Source: a candidate division WOR-1 bacterium RIFOXYB2_FULL_42_35 (GTDB lineage Bacteria > Margulisbacteria > WOR-1 > O2-12-FULL-45-9). Taken from it: DNA of 49,839 nucleotides. The notes beneath the pieces were generated by a model that worked only from the letters and a program-made list of their open reading frames with translations, did no database searches and was not told the origin of the DNA. The stretch covers positions 1 to 49,839 of the forward strand of contig MEUC01000022.1 in assembly GCA_001771545.1 (NCBI GenBank), in the 5' to 3' direction. The translations under genes were made by a program, and so were the position numbers. This document shows, piece by piece, positions 45,401 to 49,839 of this stretch; the stretch's first letter is position 1, and the number at the start of each line of letters is the position of its first letter.

Positions 45401-45704
45401 AATCAAGGCTGACTTACCAAAAGACTTTACTCGTTTAAGAGCTATTGCTGCTTATGCTCTATTACCTGAAGATGAAAGATACCTGGTTGATCAAGAACAA
45501 AAACAGCAAGATCGCAGCAAACGAGGAAGCGCCCCAACTAAAACACCGAGTCATTCTTATGGCTATTATTTGCCTTCGCAAGAGGTTCTTGATTGGATTT
45601 GGGACAACGGCTTAATTCAATATGTTGGTCCTGATGGTCAGCCAAAGTTGGTGCAGTGGCGAGAGCCTTTAATCCAAGCCAGAAAAGCAGTCGGCTTAAA
45701 ATAA
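36402..45704 (+). CDS. Giant 3100-residue protein with glycine-rich hydrophobic C-terminal region
   Basis: No recognised family. The first roughly 2150 residues look soluble and mostly helical. A degenerate EF-hand-like loop (GFGDGRVGADDLDRL) lies near residue 1730. Residues about 2409-2498 contain two copies of a 43-residue Arg-rich unit (GEQL.GETTGERVTRRGQ). Hydrophobic Gly-rich segments follow at about 2704-2720 (FIGLFVGLYGSM), 2790-2810 (GVVGGGFALFGSMFGY) and 2821-2861 (GVGLGAGLGISF to PPALLGAITE), then a helical tail. There is no signal peptide. GTG 36402 is chosen for the GAAAGGAGG site. Such a layout fits a membrane-inserting toxin, effector or translocator, by inference only. It is the sole main gene of unit P6. 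Confidence 0.75.
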   Translation: MNPPNGITGTGSSKITPAQYCGSKLGFEQLEDPQFYTTDDNLPINFNPTNHAPVCKQDQNSCYADSKDLEVLKNWKGGIVGTLDIMTRLYDGNIPLKLNPADVVAVVNKYAGMSSGSTEISKATAQKVLCQPELRLLIRLELDRKSGIGRNPLPEGTLPPDNVKEIKVTFAMRTAMQQAVTKFYGQSAYTDRLVEALLNGLKDGSLGFHLHDYKDEQTGQKTEGFTLLLTSGGNTSQVARYTKTTFASFVEQNVETNVTSRDDLSKMLITYYQISLVAGGTGYSPGKVTYGSFDTDTAEAFLGLLGSDLNIATFNMDSVNILLAAKHKALLTQQAIVTGLFKRASGGPLMETLRFQETNRYLGQIIELKDQAQNYLDGIPKTDAPELESQSAKDLRALARDVIADCEEQEVSAYSRFLGLGKGQDDLLETEMVVLTQKIERYKNPDDAKKLAKYKTAVRDAYTALFQTLARYYKATNSLEVRAKIYNHLVDLHALRAQYPEIDFPYFGSVDNAGFAQSFPGVRGKKIWDTLLKQGLIVLDKSGIYRAGNKFTGDRAQFENTFQIPLLTLTTQEKQHIYDFLKQAIVSADIKYVQQKVQSAGERQAEFSDLGVEPVLDESKVGATVDTALAVSEFLDKDPDIQKVPELRMIVISYLDRTMKRRTEIDPALVIRKFLAVFDGDHHASAAYAKALYEHNLIESRGGMVNQVMYDMTGKSINTGIYEQKISRECPSNDLTSPKMKQLGSSVNNLAVSLYSAVQTHNLVHPDRQIDFVVLAKKMQQLLDKYENPAARAIFRKSLGLLNKYDGTHAQAEFQIGEWAQEQLAKHFTISHPRLSVKGVRHIGPSVVYRLAYRAGAKSIRTAAVPYSSIVAQFEPADLTRLAAPKDPQNAYYLIMSSVTGDGYYFQRVNPFDQTAAFPIEKFAHLNGDHRAHGIANLMKMAPLAAFSFMVEGHVDTDAPISTLLADKKLSNLFGGTGLKGLVEFFSQGKYYTIENGAFSAFDQWQRDAFKKFVELQQGLGQYVVENQNDRELLLRILRPDARFTEQERLRLVGWGGEGGLLSQLESLYYAFMAKAEARSKGQFPGTENELDSDEKKYLAGALEEIGAAMGLRLLGCAENKRIFQLRRKGGMRGDQQQTLLQLADYFDRYQIYLPDFRLSGLKAEGLKNRFLEQIPTNRMARVAISQFGANQQAIWTSLIRAGYVDEQGLFLAAFDGKWENFKLDLKLTDQERAGVFTVLKKGFNDRAAFELEWKEFAKTYDQSLSLLRRMHLQLQVLADTFKPEEHDKFYGIPGLSLYMSTLGHMWKAGWEALDPPSAISNVVTGLEDSQNYEFALALDETLRPELHGYNKGIDQETTTIEQHLAFAGKPEQKDALSYRNDMAKIEEDLDNLAATGKKKSHQQVLAELLQHNKTVDALANAILGPESKLQLKAFHSQYLQLRLHFLRLKIYQMIVNYNEFIANVDWRHPDPDFAFKDTRSTYFVSVAGQIESLLQSLDQGMESADQLALGLGSLQASVANLQAYLGPQPKFDFSFNGQKLLANQMRTELAATLKLLGSLKSSPLFQAFETRSKLVGQRGRLMAYIANFRLNAESWSALKKKFQMHFGNDWKAGLARGISKVFTQDENKFQWKTGETFQGDMFEFLDGFFAKEGGSINLRNLIVTVGDTDDVFLAKQMLSKLLTTMFRSQEVNWFSIIPTVVGASQSSMAQFTPDVVREGLNFLGLTGFGDGRVGADDLDRLVQYTQNPHYWVGYNAVTAWSMSANQKPVMDQTGQIIMTNAYTQEGQVYLAKKLGNSKKDKFALNKVDGHDVRFFYNKALQDTIVPAVLANDFVRDKIMTLTGQNNGWTGGFFNAVKSGKYKTDLLKSSRHDMFQEPWLSIMKEKWRTSQVIGFLKSVEGLSPAVRKQATAFISDEANRPALEAGVVAAWEKVAKIIPKDYHEALVHAWKNPNKATSARITKKYFHKRLESFYDVKDFKLFSANKYSPSSQGDEFFFAGVVQDAGQIIGAINTSKQRHDLERDELMGFRAQDKWADLTYRFKDDQQHTFVVVTPNLADVNKPAAGTTPAWYARAWNAALGSHETVSNLKYAFVGGTDNSSALNPFDRDNNASDAWAKIQRTLIRLNEDLQSGTLDPVSLSFFERTLPSLVRHLINLRILMPKGIALGYVDLWGSVPKILATLEHMLTLKDPLLRENMKKVLVEHVQTLFKALGHIGGAFLVYEGLPLIFLKQALDALENGDYETFAASLMATLSFARSQTAVFSELVQNGTIVLARSRVGRTAVSRLRSGANALINGPSGGRLIRVRGFMYRVLKPLQFQAAMEHLADKTEDLAERNISYRSAATAWQHLRHNWSHGTGFRVAKNVILAAAPTRSNTFYRAGKAVKGFFFGRIDQLAPGVRIQSTGDGNGEQLHGETTGERVTRRGQRLRRAIDRLRRRLAGRITNLGEFGNGEQLRGETTGERVTRRGQQLRRAIDYPGLGVNWLRRQLADRIINLAARLPQSWSIGANSRTAQGNRVTRRANRQAADAILGALARGRGYFDSITIHLASGPVIINGYQAARIVNQQPVGGLTDVEQTLVRERLIGSQKNPSQGPYARRQARLNHHLQNITRNLDRLPGATVLVEDMVAAGVERARAEIVVSNINRIGNPMHQSGFNLAASIHNMSRSQWQTHVANHGLSGQEAGQIRRWASDCYHRRLRGGTFIGLFVGLYGSMKLTEWCNELKLPQIATEAITIYGGQVLTVAAQNMGRLARGVQTADLLTALTSAGLRGVGRTLFVRPGLTALAGFGAEGVVGGGFALFGSMFGYHGLENTKLAKGVGLGAGLGISFVPVTATSLSGGLLAFAAPPALLGAITEIGMRIRYGQSWEYVEHSLVEGSAMFRQEYPFWSLPGRIMGSIPLANLPFQVWESSQLYVEPVAKNQRERLDQATEHFRLALGQTATKALKEIVIKRDLDIYNPEVVDELKTAVTKRMLIMLRDPQYKPMLDQINIYMKSGGIKADLPKDFTRLRAIAAYALLPEDERYLVDQEQKQQDRSKRGSAPTKTPSHSYGYYLPSQEVLDWIWDNGLIQYVGPDGQPKLVQWREPLIQARKAVGLK
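43626..43896 (+). repeat. Internal tandem duplication in the 3100-residue gene
   Basis: About 80 bp at 43626-43706 recur almost unchanged at 43755-43835 (offset 129 bp, 43 codons). The following 39-40 bp (43707-43746) recur at 43857-43896, separated by a 21-bp in-frame insertion (YPGLGVN) in copy 2. The near-identity implies a recent duplication. Confidence 0.85.
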
Positions 45705-45829
45705 TTTTTTAAAAATTGGCGGGCGCAGCGAAAAATCCGCCTACGCCCGTCGAATGTTTCGGCGAAAAACAGGCTCGTCGCGGCTTCGGCGGACAGGCAG
45801 GACTCACTCGCCCGCTTAATAAAAAGGGT

Positions 45830-45873
45830 GGGGTGCAGCGAAAAACAGGCTCGTTGTTGCCCCGCTCTTTTTT
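45830..45873 (+). terminator. Intrinsic terminator downstream of the 3100-residue gene
   Basis: GGGG (45830-45833) through CAGCGA pairs with TCGTTG through CCCC (45860-45863), with one bulge and loop AAAACAGGC. CTCTTTTTT follows. This should end the P6 transcript. Confidence 0.65.
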
Positions 45874-45894
45874 ATTAGTATAAGACAGGCTCGC

Positions 45895-45945
45895 TTGCCC
45901 GCCGAAGGCGGACGAAGGAGGGTTACTTCCCGCCTTTTTTTCTTT
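45895..45945 (+). terminator. Second terminator-like repeat
   Basis: TTGCCCGCCGAAGGCGG hairpin, then GGAGGG/CCCGCC-type pairing followed by seven Ts. It is related to the element at 47533-47610. Confidence 0.5.
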
Positions 45946-46002
45946 CTTAGTCCATATTTGCAGGCGTTATTGTTTTTTCTTGCTTGCTCCTTTTAGTTGA
46001 TC

Positions 46003-46011
46003 TGCTATACT
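46003..46011 (+). promoter_or_regulatory. Extended -10 promoter of the regulator-Fic pair
   Basis: TG-C-TATACT (46003-46011) with a possible -35 TTGCTC at 45984-45989 (16-bp spacer). It precedes a tandem repeat and the start codon at 46062. Confidence 0.5.
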
Positions 46012-46013
46012 TT

Positions 46014-46059
46014 ATCCATAATATATGCGTTTGGTCTATCCAAAATATATGCGGGTGGT
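46014..46059 (+). repeat. Tandem 22-bp direct repeat between promoter and regulator gene
   Basis: Two copies of ATCCAWAATATATGCGKKTG plus GT (46014-46035 and 46038-46059) match at 19 of 22 positions with a 24-bp period. They lie at the transcription start and leader of the regulator-Fic unit, where an autoregulatory operator would sit. The second copy also carries the GGGTGG ribosome binding site. Confidence 0.6.
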
Positions 46060-46061
46060 TT

Positions 46062-46745
46062 ATGCCTAAGATTTCGCGCTTACGCCAGAAGGCTTTTGAT
46101 TTTTGGCAGCAGCAGGTTAAACAGGGTAATTTTGTTATCAGCAGTAAAGATTTTCCTGACGAATATTGCCGCAGATTTTTACTCCGGCAAGACTTGCTCT
46201 TTCAGCTTAAAAGCGGTTTGTATCTTTTAAAGAATAAAGGTCAAGCTGAAGCTGGTTTGGTTTACCAAAATTATTGGCAGATAATTAAACTTGTTTTGGC
46301 TAATTATGAACCTTGGTCCATTGAAAAAAAATCAGCGCTTAATTCGTATCTCGGAGATGAAAGCATCCCCCATAAACTAATGGTCAGGACAAAAAGAAAT
46401 GTTAAATATGCCGTCAACTTGCCTTTTGGTTTAACTATTATGATTCGTCCGGATACAAATCTTAATGAAAAAACCAGGCAAGCCTGGCGACTTAAGGAAA
46501 GTTTAGTTTATTTGGATATCCCTGAAAGGGTGCTTTTAACGGTGCGTCAACGCAATCAGGCAGGTTTTATGGCTTTTTTGAAAGCTACTAAATTTGACTC
46601 TCGTTTTTTAGATGTTTTGTATTCCAAGCAGCCTAAACCTGTTGCTGTTAAAGAAATAGTCGGCTTAGCTAAAAAAGTTGGCCGGCTTGACCTGGCCAAT
46701 GACCTGGCTGCTATTTATCAGCGCTATACTGTTTATCGGGTTTGA
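46062..46745 (+). CDS. AbiEi-like winged-helix regulator (probable partner of Fic)
   Basis: This 227-residue protein has an N-terminal winged-helix-like region (VISSKDFPD..RRFLLRQDLLFQLKSGLYLL, a form in which a promoter-type HTH precedes a short beta-wing), then a mixed domain and a helical C-terminus. This is the layout of AbiEi-type/DUF6088-like transcriptional regulators that act as antitoxins, though my assignment is by pattern only. ATG 46062 is chosen because in-frame codons upstream overlap the promoter. Its stop overlaps the region before the Fic gene, which starts 15 bp later, so the two form an operon. Confidence 0.6.
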   Translation: MPKISRLRQKAFDFWQQQVKQGNFVISSKDFPDEYCRRFLLRQDLLFQLKSGLYLLKNKGQAEAGLVYQNYWQIIKLVLANYEPWSIEKKSALNSYLGDESIPHKLMVRTKRNVKYAVNLPFGLTIMIRPDTNLNEKTRQAWRLKESLVYLDIPERVLLTVRQRNQAGFMAFLKATKFDSRFLDVLYSKQPKPVAVKEIVGLAKKVGRLDLANDLAAIYQRYTVYRV

Positions 46746-46759
46746 AAGGGAGCCTTTTT

Positions 46760-47533
46760 ATGGAACCAGCTTGGTTGACTAATTTGCAGGAACAAATCAA
46801 GGCTTATGCTGGATTAGCCGGAGAGTCAATTAGGTCGCCGCAAAGGACAGTAAACAAACACCAGTTAAGAGAAATCATTAAACAAGCTGTTGATCATAAG
46901 CAAGATGATATTTATAACTCCACTACTATTGAAGGCTATGCTATTTCACCAGAGGAAGTTGAAGCTGTAATTATGGGGAAAATCCCCGAGACTAATGAAT
47001 CGATTGAACAAATAAAAAACAAGATGGCCATCATTGGCCATGCCAATGCTTTTGAGTTTATCATAAAACAGATTAAACAGGATTTTGGCCGTCCGCTTTT
47101 ATCTGAAGAACTGGTCAACGAACTTTACTTCCAGCTTTTTAAGCCTTCGGTCGATGCCAATATACTTGACCGTTTTGATCTGGTTGGCTATCGCAGGGTC
47201 AAAGTATATATCCGTAACAGCCGTTTTGTGCCGCCGGCTTTTGACAAAGTCCCTGATTTGGTGAAAACTTTTATTTCTGCGATTAACGGCATTTCCAATC
47301 ACCTTGTTAGGGCAATTTTAGCCCATTATTTTTTTGTGAGTATCCATCCTTATCCGGATGGTAATGGCCGCTGCGCCAGGTTGTTGATGAACTATTTGTT
47401 AGCTTGTTCCGGTCATTACTGGGTAACTATACCGGCAGAAAAGAGAGAGCATTACTTTAAAGCCTTGCAAAGCGGACAGCTTGATTCAGATGTTCTGCCA
47501 TTTACTTCTTTTATTCTTTCCTTAATGGCGTAA
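46760..47533 (+). CDS. fic: Class II Fic-domain protein (AMP transferase-like)
   Basis: This 257-residue protein has the intact Fic motif HPYPDGNGR (196-204), whose His and acidic/Gly/Arg residues catalyse transfer of AMP (or other nucleotide moieties) to protein hydroxyls. An N-terminal inhibitory motif (S/T)xxxE(G/N) is present as STTIEG (S54 to E58-G59), marking class II Fic proteins that are self-inhibited. The C-terminal helices after the motif are typical. ATG 46760 follows AAGGGAG; the in-frame TTG at 46742 overlaps the previous stop. Targets are unknown. The AbiEi-like gene upstream suggests a toxin-antitoxin-like or regulated unit. Confidence 0.9.
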   Translation: MEPAWLTNLQEQIKAYAGLAGESIRSPQRTVNKHQLREIIKQAVDHKQDDIYNSTTIEGYAISPEEVEAVIMGKIPETNESIEQIKNKMAIIGHANAFEFIIKQIKQDFGRPLLSEELVNELYFQLFKPSVDANILDRFDLVGYRRVKVYIRNSRFVPPAFDKVPDLVKTFISAINGISNHLVRAILAHYFFVSIHPYPDGNGRCARLLMNYLLACSGHYWVTIPAEKREHYFKALQSGQLDSDVLPFTSFILSLMA

Positions 47534-47611
47534 AACAGGCTCGTTTGCCCGCCGAAGTCATTTTTGGTTTTAGTCGAGTATGACGTAGGCGGGTTGTTGC
47601 CCGCCTTTTTC
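47533..47611 (+). terminator. Terminator and repeat downstream of fic
   Basis: A copy of the ACAGGCTCG..TTGCCCGCCG repeat starts right at the fic stop. At 47588-47605 GGCGGG pairs with CCCGCC around TTGTTG, followed by five Ts. This is a good intrinsic terminator. The gap 47534-47788 otherwise holds only promoter P7 and its leader. Confidence 0.65.
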
Positions 47612-47645
47612 TTATCCATTTGTGTTGATTAATCCCCCTTTTGAT

Positions 47646-47672
47646 GCAAGAAAACAGGTTCTAACTACGATA
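47646..47672 (+). promoter_or_regulatory. Sigma-28-like promoter P7
   Basis: GCAAGAAA (47646-47653), 11-bp spacer, CTACGATA (47665-47672). It is the weakest -35 of the set but keeps the same spacing and -10. GGGGAGGAG follows at the transcript start. Confidence 0.65.
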
Positions 47673-47695
47673 TAATAATAGGGGAGGAGAGCGCC

Positions 47696-47734
47696 TTGCC
47701 TATTCAGCCATCTGCTTACACTATATATTGGTAA
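47696..47734 (+). CDS. Possible 12-residue leader peptide of unit P7
   Basis: TTG 47696 to TAA 47732-47734, with GGAGGA about 7 bp upstream, ending at the base of the leader terminator. Its position fits a leader peptide but the start is weak and no conservation supports it. Confidence 0.2.
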   Translation: MPIQPSAYTIYW

Positions 47735-47760
47735 AGCCTGTTGTCAAGCAGGCTTTTTTT
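47733..47760 (+). terminator. Intrinsic terminator in the leader of the secreted protein gene
   Basis: AAAGCCTG (47733-47740) pairs with CAGGCTTT (47749-47756) around an 8-nt loop, continuing into a run of seven Ts. It lies between promoter P7 and the gene at 47789, as in the P5 and P6 leaders. Confidence 0.65.
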
Positions 47761-47788
47761 GTTTAGAATTAGGAAGTAACGGATAAAC

Positions 47789-49839
47789 ATGAAGACAAAA
47801 TTAACCAAATTAATTTTAATTGTTTTAGGACTGATAGTTTTTTTTCCTGCTGTAGCAACTGCTAAATCTTTCCTTGGGCCGGTTGACTTTACTGCTACCG
47901 GGACTTCACCGGCAAAAGCTTCCTTGCGGTTTTTAGCTTTTACCAATAGTGATGAAAGTCATGTTGTTACTGAAAAATTTGCCTATCTTTATACCGTTAC
48001 TTCCGGACAAGGCAACTGGCAATTTGATACCGGCAATCTTGATCTTGCAGCTACTTCTTTTACCACTTATTTTTATGATACAGGTAGTGACTTGATGACT
48101 TTTGAAACCTACCCTGTTGATGACTCTGTGATGCCGTATCATAAATCCATTGACCTGCAAATCAAAGCTAATGTTACCCCCCCTGTTTTAAATCCCCCGC
48201 TTCTTGATAATGGGGTAACCAGTTTAAGCTGGACCGGCTCCGGTGCCGGTTCATATAAAATATATCGTTCTTCAGTCAATAACGGACGTTATCGTCTAGT
48301 CATCGATAATATTCCCGGTTCAGCCACTTCAATCCAGGAGGTTAGTCCTCAACTGTTGGGGCAGGATGACTTTTATTATCTCTTAGTTCAAGTCTTCGCG
48401 AATGGACTTAGAGTTCCTTCTAAAGGAATAAAAGCGGTTAGACTGGATAAGGATTTTCTGGCGGTCGATATTACCCCGCCGCCGCCGGCAATTAGTCTTT
48501 ATGTTAATCAGTCAATTAGCCTCGAGGCCGTGGCTAGCTACTGGGTTTATCCCCCGGCTCCGGCTTCGTCATACTCTACAACGGAAGTGGTTACATCATT
48601 GGTAACATGGGAAGCTTTGGGGGGAGTTGGCACTATTGGGGCGACCGGGGTTTTTACTGCTGAAGCTGCTGGATCAGGCTATGTTAAGGCTAGTTATACA
48701 AGCGGCAATCCTAATAAGATTTTGCGTTCGCAAACAGTTCCGGTTGAGGTCTTGCCCATAAAATTACAATCTATCAGCTTAATTCCTGCTACCGCGGAAA
48801 TTATCTCAGGCCAAACCAAAAAATTTAATGTTGTTGCTACTTATAATGACAACTCTACTGCAGAGGTCGGCAATAAAAGTAAACATGCCCCGCCAATAAA
48901 TGATTACTGTACTTTTGAAGTAATCCCTATTGTTGGCAGTAATGTTGTTACCGTTACAAGTTCAGGGGAGATCAGCGCTAACAAGGTTGGAGTCATAAAA
49001 CTAAAAGCTTATTATACTTTTAAGCAAATCACCAAGGTTGATACAGCCACTGTGACTGTTGAGCCCAACCTTCTTGATCATGTTATTGTTGAACCGGGAG
49101 GTTCATTATACCTCATGGTTGGGGAAACAGTTAATTTAACCGTGGAAGGTTATGATCTTAATGATAATAAAATTAACCCGGCCAACGTCAGCTATAATTG
49201 GCAGTTTGCTGGAGGGAGTCCTGCCACTGCTACGACCAAAGATATTTTTTTTACTGCCGGACAAACCGGATTTTATACCCAGGAAAGCACTGTTACTGCC
49301 CCAGGCATAGGAATTGGCAATTATATCTCTAAAGTAGCCAGCCCGGAAATGATTATTGATGATACCAAATTTATTAAGCTGGAGAATCTTGCTGCCCAAG
49401 CTCTGTATGGAACTGCCGATCCCTTTGACGTTCGTCTGTCTTATTATTTTAAACCCAATGAGATTATTTCTACGGCTGTAACCTGGGAAGTTAAACCAAC
49501 CGCCGGTGGTACGGTAGAACAACTAGCTTCTTCCGGAACCGATCGTTTTAATTTTATTCCCTGGAAAAAGGGTTCGGCGGAGATAGTAGCTTATTTTGAT
49601 GGTCTGGTCACTTCTGAGATTATTACCATTGATGCTACGGTTTCTGCCATTAGTATTGTTCCCTCTCCTGCTACTATTGTTGCCGGCCAGCTGACTACCC
49701 TTGAAGTAACTCTCTATCATATAGAGGGGAGTACTTCTGCAGGCAGAACCCTCTGTGATTGGGATTTGGTTGGTCAAGCCGGTTGGAATGATCCGGTTGA
49801 TGGGGAAATTTATCTAACTCAAACCGGAACAGATACGTT
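47789..49839 (+). CDS. Secreted Ig-like (BIG2-type) repeat protein, 3' end outside the window
   Basis: An open frame from ATG 47789 runs to the window end (683 codons, incomplete). Residues 1-25 form a classical signal peptide: basic MKTKLTK, a hydrophobic core, and a VATA-KS cleavage site. A beta-rich domain follows, then a fibronectin III-like domain (about 130-218, SLSWTGSGAGSYKIYRSS) and several bacterial Ig-like repeats (about 268-680; patterns such as LQSISLIPATAEIISGQTKK). It is probably exported by Sec and displayed or anchored at the surface. The start is supported by AGGAAG upstream. It follows P7 and a leader terminator, linking it to the sigma-28-like regulon, but unlike the island proteins it has a signal peptide. 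Confidence 0.85.
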   Translation, partial: MKTKLTKLILIVLGLIVFFPAVATAKSFLGPVDFTATGTSPAKASLRFLAFTNSDESHVVTEKFAYLYTVTSGQGNWQFDTGNLDLAATSFTTYFYDTGSDLMTFETYPVDDSVMPYHKSIDLQIKANVTPPVLNPPLLDNGVTSLSWTGSGAGSYKIYRSSVNNGRYRLVIDNIPGSATSIQEVSPQLLGQDDFYYLLVQVFANGLRVPSKGIKAVRLDKDFLAVDITPPPPAISLYVNQSISLEAVASYWVYPPAPASSYSTTEVVTSLVTWEALGGVGTIGATGVFTAEAAGSGYVKASYTSGNPNKILRSQTVPVEVLPIKLQSISLIPATAEIISGQTKKFNVVATYNDNSTAEVGNKSKHAPPINDYCTFEVIPIVGSNVVTVTSSGEISANKVGVIKLKAYYTFKQITKVDTATVTVEPNLLDHVIVEPGGSLYLMVGETVNLTVEGYDLNDNKINPANVSYNWQFAGGSPATATTKDIFFTAGQTGFYTQESTVTAPGIGIGNYISKVASPEMIIDDTKFIKLENLAAQALYGTADPFDVRLSYYFKPNEIISTAVTWEVKPTAGGTVEQLASSGTDRFNFIPWKKGSAEIVAYFDGLVTSEIITIDATVSAISIVPSPATIVAGQLTTLEVTLYHIEGSTSAGRTLCDWDLVGQAGWNDPVDGEIYLTQTGTDT

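Larger units (their letters stand above)
45705..46002 (+). other. Gene-free GC-rich repeat and terminator region
   Basis: No coding signal is evident. It contains several hairpins built from related pieces. CGGGCG/CGCCCG occurs around 45722-45751. A CGGCGA-AAAACAGGC-TCGTCG hairpin occurs around 45762-45782. The terminator at 45830-45873 follows, and then an ACAGGCTCG..TTGCCCGCCG element (about 45885-45945) ends in CCCGCC and a long T-run. The AAAACAGGC loop recurs three times here or in the gap at 47534-47790. Confidence 0.6.

Noticed and set aside
18240-45704. Prophage or integrative element
   Set aside because: No integrase, terminase, capsid, portal, tRNA attachment-site duplication or transposase is visible; codon usage and strand bias look like the neighbouring DNA.
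45705-45945. CRISPR array in the repeat-rich region
   Set aside because: The repeats are hairpin-forming, irregularly spaced and of differing length, with no uniform spacers and no cas genes.
47716-49777. Several minus-strand ORFs of 75-128 codons
   Set aside because: They are antisense shadows of the open signal-peptide/Ig-like frame starting at 47789, which runs off the window and has a ribosome binding site and domain structure.

Overview
The window comes from an uncultured-looking, moderately AT-rich bacterium. Every gene I can support lies on the + strand. No rRNA or diagnostic marker is present, so the taxonomy is inference only. The pairing of DXP-type routes (ispF, pdxJ) with a CdaA-type diadenylate cyclase, O-antigen-like polymerase chemistry and GC-rich TTGCCCGCCG repeats would fit a candidate phylum near Cyanobacteria (Margulisbacteria/Saganbacteria type), with low confidence.

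Region 1 (about 1-18210) is a dense housekeeping and surface-sugar block. A small Cys-periodic ORF is followed by cimA and lysA, each with a near-leaderless extended -10 promoter (TGTTATAAT). A nearly gapless co-oriented run follows: cdaA, panB, tRNA-Arg(CCT), aroK, aroB, tyrS, an rfbD-like reductase, a GT4 glycosyltransferase, gmd, an O-antigen ligase/polymerase with TPRs, a polyprenyl-phosphate sugar transferase and a YdcF-like protein. An internal promoter then precedes ispF, pdxJ, rpiB and an NDP-sugar pyrophosphorylase. The sugar genes together could make a GDP-mannose-derived deoxysugar glycan assembled on a lipid carrier. panB overlaps the tRNA, and panB and pdxJ each carry an in-frame short-repeat insertion.

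Region 2 (about 18240-45704) is a 27-kb accessory island of proteins I do not recognise: four giant proteins (1557, 1030, 1074 and 3100 aa) and eleven smaller ones. Its six transcription units, plus a seventh at 47646, each start with a promoter of the form GCAAGTTT-N11-ATACGATA. The spacer is exactly 11 nt in all seven and the architecture is that of sigma-28 (FliA/SigD/WhiG) promoters. The island is therefore very likely one alternative-sigma regulon. Its 1557-aa protein has three related glycine/alanine-rich hydrophobic hairpins resembling type III secretion translocators (IpaB/SipB/YopB). It is followed by small helical proteins with near-perfect Shine-Dalgarno sites and a hairpin between two of them. 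My best hypothesis is a divergent secretion/translocation system or its substrate set. No secretion ATPase or export gate is in the window.

The units at 32828, 36245 and 47646 add a leader with an intrinsic terminator before the main gene. The first two also share a conserved leader sequence and a leader mini-ORF.

Region 3 (45705-49839) holds terminator-rich repeat DNA, an AbiEi-like regulator plus class II Fic pair behind a tandem 22-bp repeat, more repeats, and the 5' part of a secreted Ig-like-domain protein driven by the seventh sigma-28-like promoter and cut by the window end.
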